A stretch of 64,000 nt of DNA, taken from Chamaecyparis obtusa. Lineage: Eukaryota; Streptophyta; Pinopsida; Cupressales; Cupressaceae. Positions 55,431 through 64,000 of the stretch are shown here, piece after piece. A program made the position numbers and the translations under genes. The notes beneath the pieces were generated by a model, which was not told the DNA's origin, ran no database searches, and saw nothing but the letters and a program-made list of their open reading frames with translations. The stretch's first letter is position 1, and each line of letters starts with the position of its first letter. The stretch is from the NCBI GenBank assembly GCA_027943335.1, contig BSBK01007858.1, positions 807,501 to 871,500 of the forward strand, in the 5' to 3' direction.

Positions 55431-57566
55431 TTATGAAGTACAATTCTGCTTCTTACTTAACCAAGAGACCAATTTTCTTCCAAGAAAAAAGGCTCCACCA
55501 CTGGTGCTTTTCTTGTCATCAACACTGCCTACCCAATCTGCATCAGTATAGGCATATAAAGTAAAATCATCAAAATTTTCATACCATAATCCATAATACA
55601 TTGTTCCTTTCAGATATTTCAGTATCCTCTTTACTGCTGCATAATGTGATTCTCTAGGTTCTACTTGAAATCTTGCTACAATCCCAACTAAATGTGCTAT
55701 ATCAGGTCTTGTATGTGTCAAGTACTGCAATCCTCCAATTATAGATCTGTATTTGTTTTGCTCAACTACTGGTGTCTCATCTTTGCTAGATAACTTATGT
55801 CCGGTTACCATAGGTGTTCCAACAGGTTTAGAATCTTCCATTCCAAATATTTTCAATAAGTCATTCAAATACTTAGTCTGACTTACAAATATACCTTCCT
55901 TGCTTTGTGTTATCTGTAATCCCAAAAAATATTTCATTTCTCCAATCATGCTCATCTCAAATTCAGTCTTCATTTCATCTGCAAATTTGTCACTAGCTTC
56001 ATCTTCTCCTCCAAAGATAATATCATCAACAAATATAACTATAACCAACAAACCATTCTCAATTTCTTTTGTGTATAAGTTACTATCTACTGTTCCTTTT
56101 ATAAATCTCAATTTCAATGAATACTTATCCAATCTTGCATACCAGGTTCTAGGTGCTTGTTTTAATCCATATAAAGCTTTCTTTAACTTACATACCATAT
56201 CTCCTTCTTGTGTCAAAGGAAAACTTTCAGGCTGCTCAATGTAGACTTCTTCTTCCAATTCACCATTCAAAAATGCTGACTTCACATCCATCTGATACAC
56301 TTTAAATTTCTTGTAAGCTGCATATGCTAGAAACATTCTCACTACTTCAAGTCTGGCCACAGGTGCAAAAGTTTCTTCATAGTCAATTCCTTCTTGTTGT
56401 GAATATCCTTTACATACCAATCTTTCTTTGTTTCTTATCACTTCTCCTTGTTCATTCATCTTGTTTCTGAATACCCACTTTGTTCCAATCACATTCTTGT
56501 CTTCAGGTCTAGGGACCAATTCCCATGTCTTGTTTTTTTCAATCTGCTCTAGTTCTTCTTTCATAGCATTAATCCAATGTTCATCTTCACAAGCTTCATT
56601 AGTAGTCTTAGGTTCAATTTGAGAAATCAAACATAAATGTACCTTATTTCGAGTCAAAACTCCTCTATCTAAACTTCCAATAACTTGCTCAACAGGGTGA
56701 TGTCTTGAAGTATACCTGTTAGGTGTCATAGTTACTGATCTTGTTCCAACTGTAGATTCTTCTCTATTTTCTTCTCTATTTTCTTCTGTATGACTTTCAT
56801 TCAGCAAATCATTGTTAGTTTCAAAAAATAATTTTGCATTTTCAATGTTAGGCTGAGGTTGTGCTTTTCCATCAGATTCATAATTAAGCATTCTTTCCTG
56901 AATTTTAAACTTCTCATCAACTTTTACATTTGCACTTTCAACAATAGTCTTAGTTCTTTTGTTATAACATCTATATGCTTTTCTTTTTAAAGAATATTCA
57001 AGAAATATTCCTTCATCACTTCTAGGATCAAACTTTCGTATATCATCATCTCTCTTTATATAACATTTACTTCCAAAAATTTTAAAATACTTAATTGAGG
57101 GTGTATGTCCAAACCATAATTCACAAGGTGTCTTGTTTGTATCTACTCTAATTTGTACTCTGTTCATAGTGTATACTTCTGTGTTCACTGCTTCTCTCCA
57201 AAAAGTCTTAGCCAAATCATTTTCAAACAACATAGCTCTTGCTACTTCAGTTATTGACCTGTTCCTTCTTTCTGCAATACCATTTTGTTCTGGTGTTCTA
57301 GGGGCTGAAAGTTGTCTCTTAATACCATTCATTTCACAAAAGGTGTTAAACTCTCTAGATGTAAATTCACCACCTCTATTAGATCTTAGACACTTAATCT
57401 TCATTCCAGATTCATTCTCAATTTTGCTTTTCATGATCTTAAATTTATCAAATGCTTCAGATTTTTCTTTCAAAAATGCAATCCACATCATCCTTGTAAA
57501 ATCATCAACAAGAATCATAAAATACCTTTCTCCATAGAATCCTCTAGTCCTAGTAGGACCACTCAA
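55431..57566 (-). pseudogene. pol: Copia integrase core, reverse transcriptase and RNase H start (711 codons)
   Basis: Residues 1-170 form the integrase core: [18 protein letters not shown] (first Asp), [15 protein letters not shown] and [17 protein letters not shown] (Glu). The family has Asp in RSD(R/N)GGEF, so residue 63 Asn has lost the second catalytic Asp. RT starts near residue 330 with [20 protein letters not shown] and [12 protein letters not shown]. It includes [31 protein letters not shown] and the active site [12 protein letters not shown] near residue 510, intact. RNase H begins near residue 675 with [20 protein letters not shown]. Inactive because of the Asn and flanking stops. 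Confidence 0.95.
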
Positions 57567-57632
57567 GTCTGTATGAACAATCTCTAGCTTCTTTGCCGAT
57601 GTGAACTTCTTGTTGGGAAATGAACTCCTTTT

Positions 57633-57929
57633 CTACTTTTCCATCATACATTCTTTGCAAATCATGTTAGTAGGTTTCATAATTCTAGGTAAATCTCTTA
57701 CCGCAAGTGTAGTGCTCACCTCGACAATATTATCAAAGTTTATATGACAAAACCTTTTATGCCATAACCAACTGTCATCAATCTTAGTCATCAAACATGT
57801 CATCTTAGTAGGATTCAACTGAAATACATTACCTCTAGTTCTGGATCCTTTTCCAATCAGATTTCCATCTTTATCTTTTATCACACAAGTTTTCTCAGTA
57901 AACCAAACTTGATAACCCTTATCAGCCAA
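57633..57929 (-). pseudogene. Copia GAG-pre-integrase zinc-binding domain
   Basis: Encodes WLWHKRFCHINFDNIV and ICKECMMEK, the HHCC zinc-binding module before the integrase core. It is bounded by in-frame stops at 57930 and 57633. Confidence 0.9.
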
Positions 57930-58682
57930 TTATCCAACGCTTAGTAGATTATGTTTCAATCCATCAACAAAGTAAACATCATCAGTGTTAGTCTTTCCAT
58001 CAAGAGTAATAGATCCTATACCCTTAATCAAACAAGGTGCATTGTTACCAACCCTAACAATTCCTCCATCATAATTATCTAACTTAACAAACTTTCTTTT
58101 ATCTCCAGTCATATGATGTGAACAACCACTATCTATAATCCAATCAGATTTCTTTTCAACGTGAGAAACTAATGCTTTTTCTTCCCTTTTATCAGATTTA
58201 GAACTTTCTTCTTTAATTGCTACAAATCCTATTTCCTCAAAGTTATCATTATCACTATCACTTAAATGTCTTTCAATTCCTGCTTCAAGATCTTTATCAT
58301 TAGCATAATAACATTCTTTAGATCTCCTAGGTTTAAAGTTGCTTCTATACTTCATAACTCTTTTAGGACATTTAGATGCAAAATGACCATATTCTTGACA
58401 AGTCCAACATTTAAAGATTTTCTTACCATCTGGTTCTCTTTTTACAAGTAATGCAATATTTTCTTCAATCTTCTTATCTTCCTCAGATTTAGATCTGCTA
58501 CTACTAGCATAATCTCCATTCACACTAGTACTTCTTGTAGGTCTAATGTTAAGAGCATTGAATGTTGTTTCCATTCTAGGTAGCTCTCCTGATAATCTCA
58601 AGTTCATCTCTGCTGTTTCTAATCTTCCAAGAAGAGTCTCTCTTGAAAAGTTTGATGTACAAGGTATCACTTGTTCAATCAT
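57930..58682 (-). pseudogene. Copia nucleocapsid and aspartic protease
   Basis: A perfect zinc knuckle CWTCQEYGHFASKC is near residue 93. The protease site WIIDSGCSHHMTGD is near residue 180, with NAPCLIKGIGSITLDG and the VDGLKHNLLSVG end. The same frame continues on both sides, interrupted only by stops. Confidence 0.93.
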
Positions 58683-58691
58683 CTGTGTTGT

Positions 58692-59198
58692 CTACTTGAA
58701 TACTGGTGTCAAAGTTCTCAGAATTTTCCATATCACTTCATTCTCTGTCTTATCACCTCCAATGGACTTTATTCCTGTTACAATCTTAGATATCCTACCA
58801 ATATAGCTCCTAATAGATTCATCTTCCATCATTCTGATATCTTCAAATGCACAAATCCAATTATGTAATCTAGCCTTCTTTGCATGTTCATCACCTTCAA
58901 AAGTAGAATGCAAAGCTTTCCAAATTGCATGAGATGTTTTCAAACATCTTACCTGACTATATTCATTCTCCGGTAGTGCTGACAAAAGTGCTTCTCTTGC
59001 AAGTATGTTACACATGAATAGATCTAGTTCATCTTTAGTTCCTGCCTCTAGATTGTCTTCCTCAATGATAGTCTTCTCATTTTTTGTAATCAACCAATAA
59101 TTTGGTCCTAAACACAATAGATGTGTCTTCATCTTTTCTTTCCAGCTATCAAAATTTACTCCATCAAACTTAGGGCTTTCTTTTCTGAAATTCCCCAT
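58692..59198 (-). pseudogene. gag: Copia gag N-terminal (capsid) region
   Basis: I place the start at the Met in MGNFRKESPKFDGVNFDSWK (59198), just downstream of the primer site. The longer open frame to 59627 runs into the LTR and is not coding. The capsid part has WKEKMKTHLLCLGPNYW, ALPENEYSQVRCLKTSHAIW, KALHSTFEGDE and YIGRISKIVTGIKSIGGDK. A TAG stop at 58692 ends it; the same frame resumes directly. Confidence 0.92.
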
Positions 59199-59235
59199 GG
59201 ATCTCCTTAAGTTGTTAAACTTTTCTTTCAAGGAC

Positions 59236-59253
59236 CTGCTGCTCTGATACAAA
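59236..59253 (-). promoter_or_regulatory. Copia primer-binding site
   Basis: Minus strand TTTGTATCAGAGCAGCAGG next to the LTR end TTCTAACA. One base differs from the Met-tRNA consensus TGGTATCAGAGC. Confidence 0.88.
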
Positions 59254-59254
59254 T

Positions 59255-60420
59255 TGTTAGAAAGTAAAGATCCCCAAGATAATTGAGAGGGGGGGGGGGG
59301 GGGTGAATCAGTTATCAGATAATTTAACCATTCAACTGCTTTAAACAATATAATCAATGTACTAATCAACCATAGAAGGATAACCATACATAATTGCACA
59401 ATAACACAAGATATGTTGACTAGGGAACCTCTTGAAAAGAGTAAACCCCGGTGGGAATGATGCCCACAAAATGATGCACTAATATGAAAGTTTCTTGTTG
59501 GAGGATGGACCCTATTAGGAGTCTTATGAATTACATTTAGTACATATAAATCCCTATTAGGAGATTTTGAATCCTTGTTAAAAGATTCTAACTCGGTTAA
59601 GAGTTTATGGAAGACAGAAGGACCCATTGCCCAAATAGCTTCAAGGCAAGATCTCTGAACCCACTGTCCAAAAGATCTTAGAATTATTCAATAGAATAAT
59701 ATGAAATATATTACCTCCTTCACACTATGCCAAAACTGCACTCTCTGCTACACAAGATCACAATTCCAAATCTTTGTACTCACAAGTCTTCCTTCATCAC
59801 TGAATTAGCTCTTTTCTTCACTTCATGCATATATTCACATCTCAAACTTCATAGTACTCATTGCAACAAGAAAAAAATTCCTTATTATATACCAAACTCA
59901 AATAATTACAAATGAGTCGGTCCACAATTACAAAATAATAAATTCTACACGCTACACACAAAATTTACATAAAACTGTCAGCTTCCAGATACTGTAACTT
60001 TCTCCAAACATATCTTCAAAGTTTTCACTATGAACCACATCATCATTAATGAGTCTCCAACATCCCTTTAACTGCACAAAATCAGATTCCATCCCAGCTA
60101 AGAGATATCCTCTGATTTCCAAAAATCGCTTCATAGAAACACTGTCTAAACACTACTTTCACCAAAATGCTCATAACTCTCATAAATGAATGACTTTCTT
60201 TTTGTGCTATTAACTATAGGTTAATAACACACCAAAGAACATACCATCAACTGTGCAAAATCCAATCTACAATACAACATGTGCAGAAAACAAAACTATA
60301 CCTACTTTCCTGCTAATATCCATAATATCATTGTGTTGACATCAATGACAATCCAAGTCATGAATGCAACAACAACTGCTATAGAATGACTGCCAAAATA
60401 CTTTGCATTCATTCCTAACA
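59255..60420 (-). repeat. 5' LTR of the copia element (1166 bp)
   Basis: Starts TGTTAGAAAGTAAAG and ends CATTCCTAACA, with TGTTAG/CTAACA inverted termini. It contains a run of about 18 G at 59288 where the other LTR has a shorter, interrupted GGGTGGGGG stretch. Confidence 0.93.
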
Positions 60421-60425
60421 AATAG

Positions 60426-60725
60426 CATGACCAAAAATGCGATGGCAACACCTACTATTGGTAAGTAGACTACTCTTTTTCTCTCTTATTTATCATGTGT
60501 TTATTTCACTTGAACTATATATTCTTTCTTAGGGGGATTTTTGTAATATTGGATTCATTTTATGTAGGAGGCGATGATGCAATTCTTGGATGTACTCATG
60601 TCAAATGTACTAGAACAATACATTGTGATCAATTGCTCATGAGAAATGAAGATGGACTTCCCTTGAGAGTAGCCCAACTTCCAAGTACTTTAAAGACCGA
60701 TCCTTTCTTGTACTATACAATATAA
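60426..60725 (+). pseudogene. Gene remnant resumed: exon end and next exon
   Basis: The broken exon ends at 60460. After an intron (GTAAGT...TATGTAG), an exon from 60568 reads in the correct phase GGDDAILGCTHVKCTRTIHC, DQLLMRNEDGLPLRVAQLPS and TLKTDPFLYY, and stops at 60723. Two Cys and two His within 15 residues (GCTHVKCTRTIHC) are suggestive of metal binding but not diagnostic. Confidence 0.5.
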
Positions 60726-60980
60726 TACTCATAATTTAATGTAGTAACCCCCTGTGTGGTCCCTTGCAATAACTAATTATAATAATCACGTAACTTGCAG
60801 TGAATAATCTATTTTATGAAAAACTAAATGATGAATATTTTTGCATTTTTAGGTCGACCATATGCACATGGTATCATATTTTGATTTCATTGCAAGATTA
60901 TATTTCGTTTCATCCCTTTCTTCAAGTATATTAAAAGGTAGCTTCACTTCATTCATGAATCTAACAATTTTTTTCTTAAA

Positions 60981-61255
60981 AGATGGTCATTACAAGATAA
61001 AGGGTTAAAGAATAAACTCATTGACTCTATGACAACACTTTTTGGACCCAAAGTCTTTCATAGACTTAGACTCCTTGACAAAGCGGACACTGTTTTGAAG
61101 TATATTAAGGAAAACTACAGGAGCCAAATAGAACACAACCCTTATCACGAGCAGCCTCCCTATATTCCTATTAATGAGTGGGAGGATCTTAAAAAGGTTG
61201 TGCTTGAGAGAAGTGCAAGACATAGTGGACGAGTAGTATCACCCAAGGAAAGAAG
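60981..61255 (+). pseudogene. Exon with a possible plant-transposase-associated (Transposase_24-like) segment
   Basis: An open 91-codon exon from AAAAG/AGATGG to AGAAG/GTATTT encodes RWSLQDKGLKNKLIDSMTTL, FGPKVFHRLRLLDKADTVLK, YIKENYRSQIEHNPYHEQPP and YIPINEWEDLKKVVLERSAR. The layout (basic helical region, PxxIPxxxWxxL, basic tail) recalls proteins accompanying En/Spm-type transposases in plants. The match is by general pattern only. It is the best-conserved exon of the region. Confidence 0.45.
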
Positions 61256-61539
61256 GTATTTGATAATGTTAATAATGAAATTATGTACTATTTACTCTTT
61301 GTACTTATGTGATCTAACATATTTCAAATATCACATAGGTTTTTTGACACAACAAAGACAACAACAACAAGAAAATAAAAGAACGGGCAACACAGACTTG
61401 GCTTGAGTGGATATTCAAAACTTGCTGCATGAGTTGTAAGTATTAGTAAATGGAAAATCGTATGCAAATATTTATAATTAAATTGAAATCAATTTAGTTT
61501 TGATGAAATTCACTACAATAAAAATTCATGATACCAATA

Positions 61540-62308
61540 AAAAATGCAGGCCTTGGAGTTCAAAAAAATAATTACAGAAGAGGACAAAAAAATAGGCTAC
61601 AAACACGGCTATAAAGTTGTGGTTGAACGATACTGAGCAATGAGTGCACAAGGTTCTTCTGCTAGATTTGTTGATTAGGTAAATAAGCCAATTGATTTTT
61701 ATTTTAAGTTGAAAACTTTACCAATTACTGTATTTGATGTTAAGTTCCAACTAATTATTTACATTGGAATGCAACCTGTTGATATTGATACTGCACCAGC
61801 CAAGCATGACGGAGGCATCGATTCTAATGTGAATTTTAGTACTCAAGGTATACATTTTCTATTCGAATTTTGATTAATGAATATTTAATACAAGCAAACA
61901 TGTTAAATTGAATTTGGCGTAGTAATAAAAATTTAATTATAATGTGTTGGGATTAATAAAATGTTTTGTATTGTAGTTGTAGGGGATGTAGAGGTTGTTC
62001 TCCATGAGCGTGTTGAGGTTCAAGCCACCGAGCAAGATGATGTGGTTGGACAAGGTAAAGAGTGTCACATTTATATTTTTTAAAGTATTGAAATGCTTGT
62101 AACAATAATGAATATATTTTTAAATTAACCCTAACTATGATAATATGTTTTTAATTAAATCCTTTTATTTGTTATTGCAGTGGACCCACCTTTGCAAAGG
62201 ATAATGAGATCACGTGCACAACCAAGAAGAAATGATGATGTGGACACGGATACACCTTTGCAACAATATAGGGAAGCAAAAAAAAAGAAAAAGACAAAAA
62301 AAAAATGA
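61540..62308 (+). pseudogene. 3' exons of the gene remnant
   Basis: Four short exon-like blocks have consensus splice sites. About 61551-61676 encodes LEFKKIITEEDKKIGYKHGY, with a TGA then SAQGSSARFVD. About 61770-61848 encodes QPVDIDTAPAKHDGG. About 61980-62055 encodes VVGDVEVVLHERVEVQATEQ, and 62181-62308 the last block. The last ends in RIMRSRAQPRRNDDVDTD then a KKKKKTKKK tail and TGA. An acidic stretch followed by a basic C-terminal tail suggests a nuclear protein. Intron-exon structure is kept, so this is not a retrotransposed copy. Confidence 0.5.
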
Positions 62309-63470
62309 TTTTCATTTATGCAACTTATTTGATAATGACTGATGTTTATTTGATAATGACTGATGTTTATTTACACGTGTTTGAGCTTAGTTCCATGTTT
62401 TCTTTCATTCTTGCATTTGAAATGTTAATGGGCAAAATACAAAGATATGTTGTAAGTCTATAGGGTTTTCTCCCTCCAAGCGTATTGTTTCTATTATTAT
62501 TTCTTCTACTCTTCTCAAAAAATCTATTTATCGCTACTAGAAACACTGAGTTTCCTTTTATACATTGTTGTTATGTTGGAGGGGTTTTCACTAAATTTTA
62601 GTGGATTTCATATTTTGGGAGAAATTAGTATTAGAATGTTCAATGGGTTTTTTTCTAAAACACAATACTTGAACAACAACAAAACTTGTAATACAAATGT
62701 TGATTGCAACTACCAAGTTAGAAGCTTCACAAAAAACCTTAAATCATCATCTTGTCTAGAATGGTTAATCAATTATTTAAGGTGGATTAGTTGTGATGAT
62801 GAGATGCACCATTCTAATTCTTGGAACTTGATTTGTAACCATAAGTGATGGAGTTTAGGGGAGATGAAGGAATACCAAATAGTGAATTTGGAAATTTTCA
62901 TCAAAGAAATTGCAGTGGAGGTCTAATCAATAGAGAAGATAGTAATGATTGTAGGAGAATGAATAATGGTTATAGTTGTAGTAGAGAAGAAAGTGGAGGC
63001 CATCCATGAAGAAACTTGCCGATAGAGATGGTGTACAAGAAAAAAAGGAGAGTAGTGTACTTTTTAATAATAAAAAAAGTTGAATAATGATTTTAGATGT
63101 TAACTGTGACAGTCTCTTGGTTTCAAGTAATGCAAAAGGAGATGCCTAGTTCAATATGCAATCTCAATTCATTTACATAGGATATCAGGTGGAGCTAAAA
63201 AACACAACAGGGTTGTATTTTTTATAGAGGTCTTTAATTGTGTATTTTAAGTTATAGACCATCATGAACATTATAATTTTGACCTATTAAAAAATGTAAA
63301 CATGTTATGTTTTCTTAGCTCCATCTGCTATCTGTGCATATTCTTCTTGTGTTTCATGTGCATTCTCGATTCAGAGTGGGAAAATATTATTTTCGATGCG
63401 AGGGAGAGAAGCCAAACACATAAAGAGCATGCAAATAAACATGATAGCTACAAAACATAAATATAGATAT
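62309..63470. other. Non-coding tract
   Basis: A 22-bp direct duplication TTGATAATGACTGATGTTTA occurs at about 62328 and 62350. The 91-codon plus ORF at 62573 has no recognised domain. Bases 62850-63060 are purine-rich. I see nothing else. Confidence 0.45.
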
Positions 63471-63771
63471 CACAATAGATGAGAAACATAAATGTAGGCA
63501 TACTGGTCACAATTGTTTGGAGATACAACATAATTGAATGCTATACCCAGAAAATGCAACACAACCACTACTCTTGTAGTTCTAAGTTGACACTGAGGGA
63601 TCCAAAAACCATATATAGATTCCTTATCTTTGGTTTTTGGATCATGCACTGTCAACTTGGAATTGCAGGAGTAGATGTTGTGTTGCATCATTTGGGTATA
63701 GCATTCAATTATGTTGTGTCTCCAAAAAATTGTGACCATGATGCCTATATTTATGTTTCTCAACTGTTGTG
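63471..63771. repeat. Inverted repeat with arms of about 140 bp (MITE-like or hairpin locus)
   Basis: CACAATAGATGAGAAACATA at 63471 pairs with TATGTTTCTCAACTGTTGTG ending at 63771. Pairing continues inward to GGATCCAAAAACC / GGTTTTTGGATC around a loop of about 20 bases (63615-63634). Both strands therefore contain ORFs of about 100 codons that encode nearly the same peptide, a by-product of the symmetry. No TA or other clear target duplication is seen. Confidence 0.88.
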
Positions 63772-63871
63772 TCCTAGGACCCCTTATGACCCTTTATGAC
63801 CCTTTATGATCCCTAAGAATACATCTTAGAAGTCTTAAAGTGTTGTAAAGGGTCATAAGAGGATCCTAGGA
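63772..63871. repeat. Second inverted repeat abutting the first
   Basis: TCCTAGGACCCCTTATGACC at 63772 pairs with GGTCATAAGAGGATCCTAGG near 63852-63871. The spacer holds two extra CCCTTTATGA units and about 40 bases. Sequence to 64000 shows nothing further. Confidence 0.8.
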
Positions 63872-64000
63872 GGGGCCAGATGAGCTTCCACCTTCACATG
63901 GTTGGCCCTATTAAGTAGAGAATGTTAAACTATTATCGAGACAAAGAGAAGCTCAATAATTTAAGATCTCAATCAACGTATGAAAAATATATATTTCTTT

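Larger units (their letters stand above)
53562..60420 (-). mobile_element. Ty1/copia LTR retrotransposon, nearly complete, inactive (6859 bp)
   Basis: LTRs 53562-54722 and 59255-60420 flank a gag-pol region on the minus strand. Order: gag, CCHC knuckle, protease, integrase, RT, RNase H, which defines Ty1/copia. The perfect target duplication AATAG is at 53557-53561 and 60421-60425. All coding pieces are in a single frame with only four internal stops, so decay is recent compared with the other elements here. The primer site and polypurine tract are both recognisable. Confidence 0.95.

Noticed and set aside
53562..60420. Endogenous pararetrovirus or other viral insertion
   Set aside because: Domain order (integrase before RT), LTRs, primer site, polypurine tract and 5-bp duplication identify a Ty1/copia retrotransposon; there is no envelope or movement protein.
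63470..63799. Two protein-coding genes of 97 and 106 codons on opposite strands
   Set aside because: They are mirror products of one inverted repeat, which by itself explains their similarity.

Overview
This window looks like nuclear DNA of a land plant with a large, repeat-rich, AT-rich genome. Evidence is the retrotransposon types present (Ty3/gypsy chromovirus, Ty1/copia, L1-type LINE, TRIM, CACTA-like end), initiator-Met-tRNA primer sites and plant 5S-rRNA-derived repeats. A gymnosperm is plausible but not provable from this sequence. I see no intact host gene, no tRNA gene and no prokaryotic feature. Nearly everything is mobile-element sequence, much of it nested and decayed by C-to-T / G-to-A changes.

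Layout. (1) 1-672: two tandem units of about 366 bp carrying the 3' two thirds of a 5S rRNA gene. (2) 673-13494: non-coding sequence resembling the 3' part of a Tat/Athila-like gypsy element, split by a 10.6-kb LTR element (1391-12014, TSD ATCCC). That element has one unknown 336-aa ORF and no reverse transcriptase. Its left LTR is split by an internally deleted chromovirus (2261-6312, TSD GGATG), and its right LTR preserves the empty site. (3) 13495-25509: non-coding DNA holding a 5'-truncated LINE (13-bp TSD), a full-length but dead chromovirus on the minus strand (17355-23278) and a degenerate GGAATCC-type tandem repeat. (4) 25517-31437: a frameshifted LINE on the minus strand. (5) From 32122: a CACTA-type terminus followed by about 18 kb of hub repeats in direct and inverted orientation. 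These include two hairpins with 155-158-bp arms inside a larger palindrome. Three further insertions sit in this tract: a 3.0-kb putative solo LTR holding a palindrome array, a 333-bp TRIM with perfect TSD, and a solo LTR that itself contains a 4-kb putative solo LTR. (6) 51932-62308: a decayed multi-exon gene-like region on the plus strand. It includes a SET-domain-like reading frame and is split inside an exon by a 6.9-kb copia element on the minus strand (53562-60420, TSD AATAG). (7) 63471-63871: two abutting inverted repeats.

How it fits together. Target-site duplications give a relative insertion order: host repeat first, then older LTR elements, then elements nested in their LTRs. The CACTA-like terminus, the subterminal-style repeats and the SET-like/multi-exon region all lie on the same side of 32122, so they may belong to one very large DNA transposon whose far end is outside the window. 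That link is inference. All boundaries below were read by eye from terminal TG...CA ends, duplicated flanks and LTR-to-LTR comparison.
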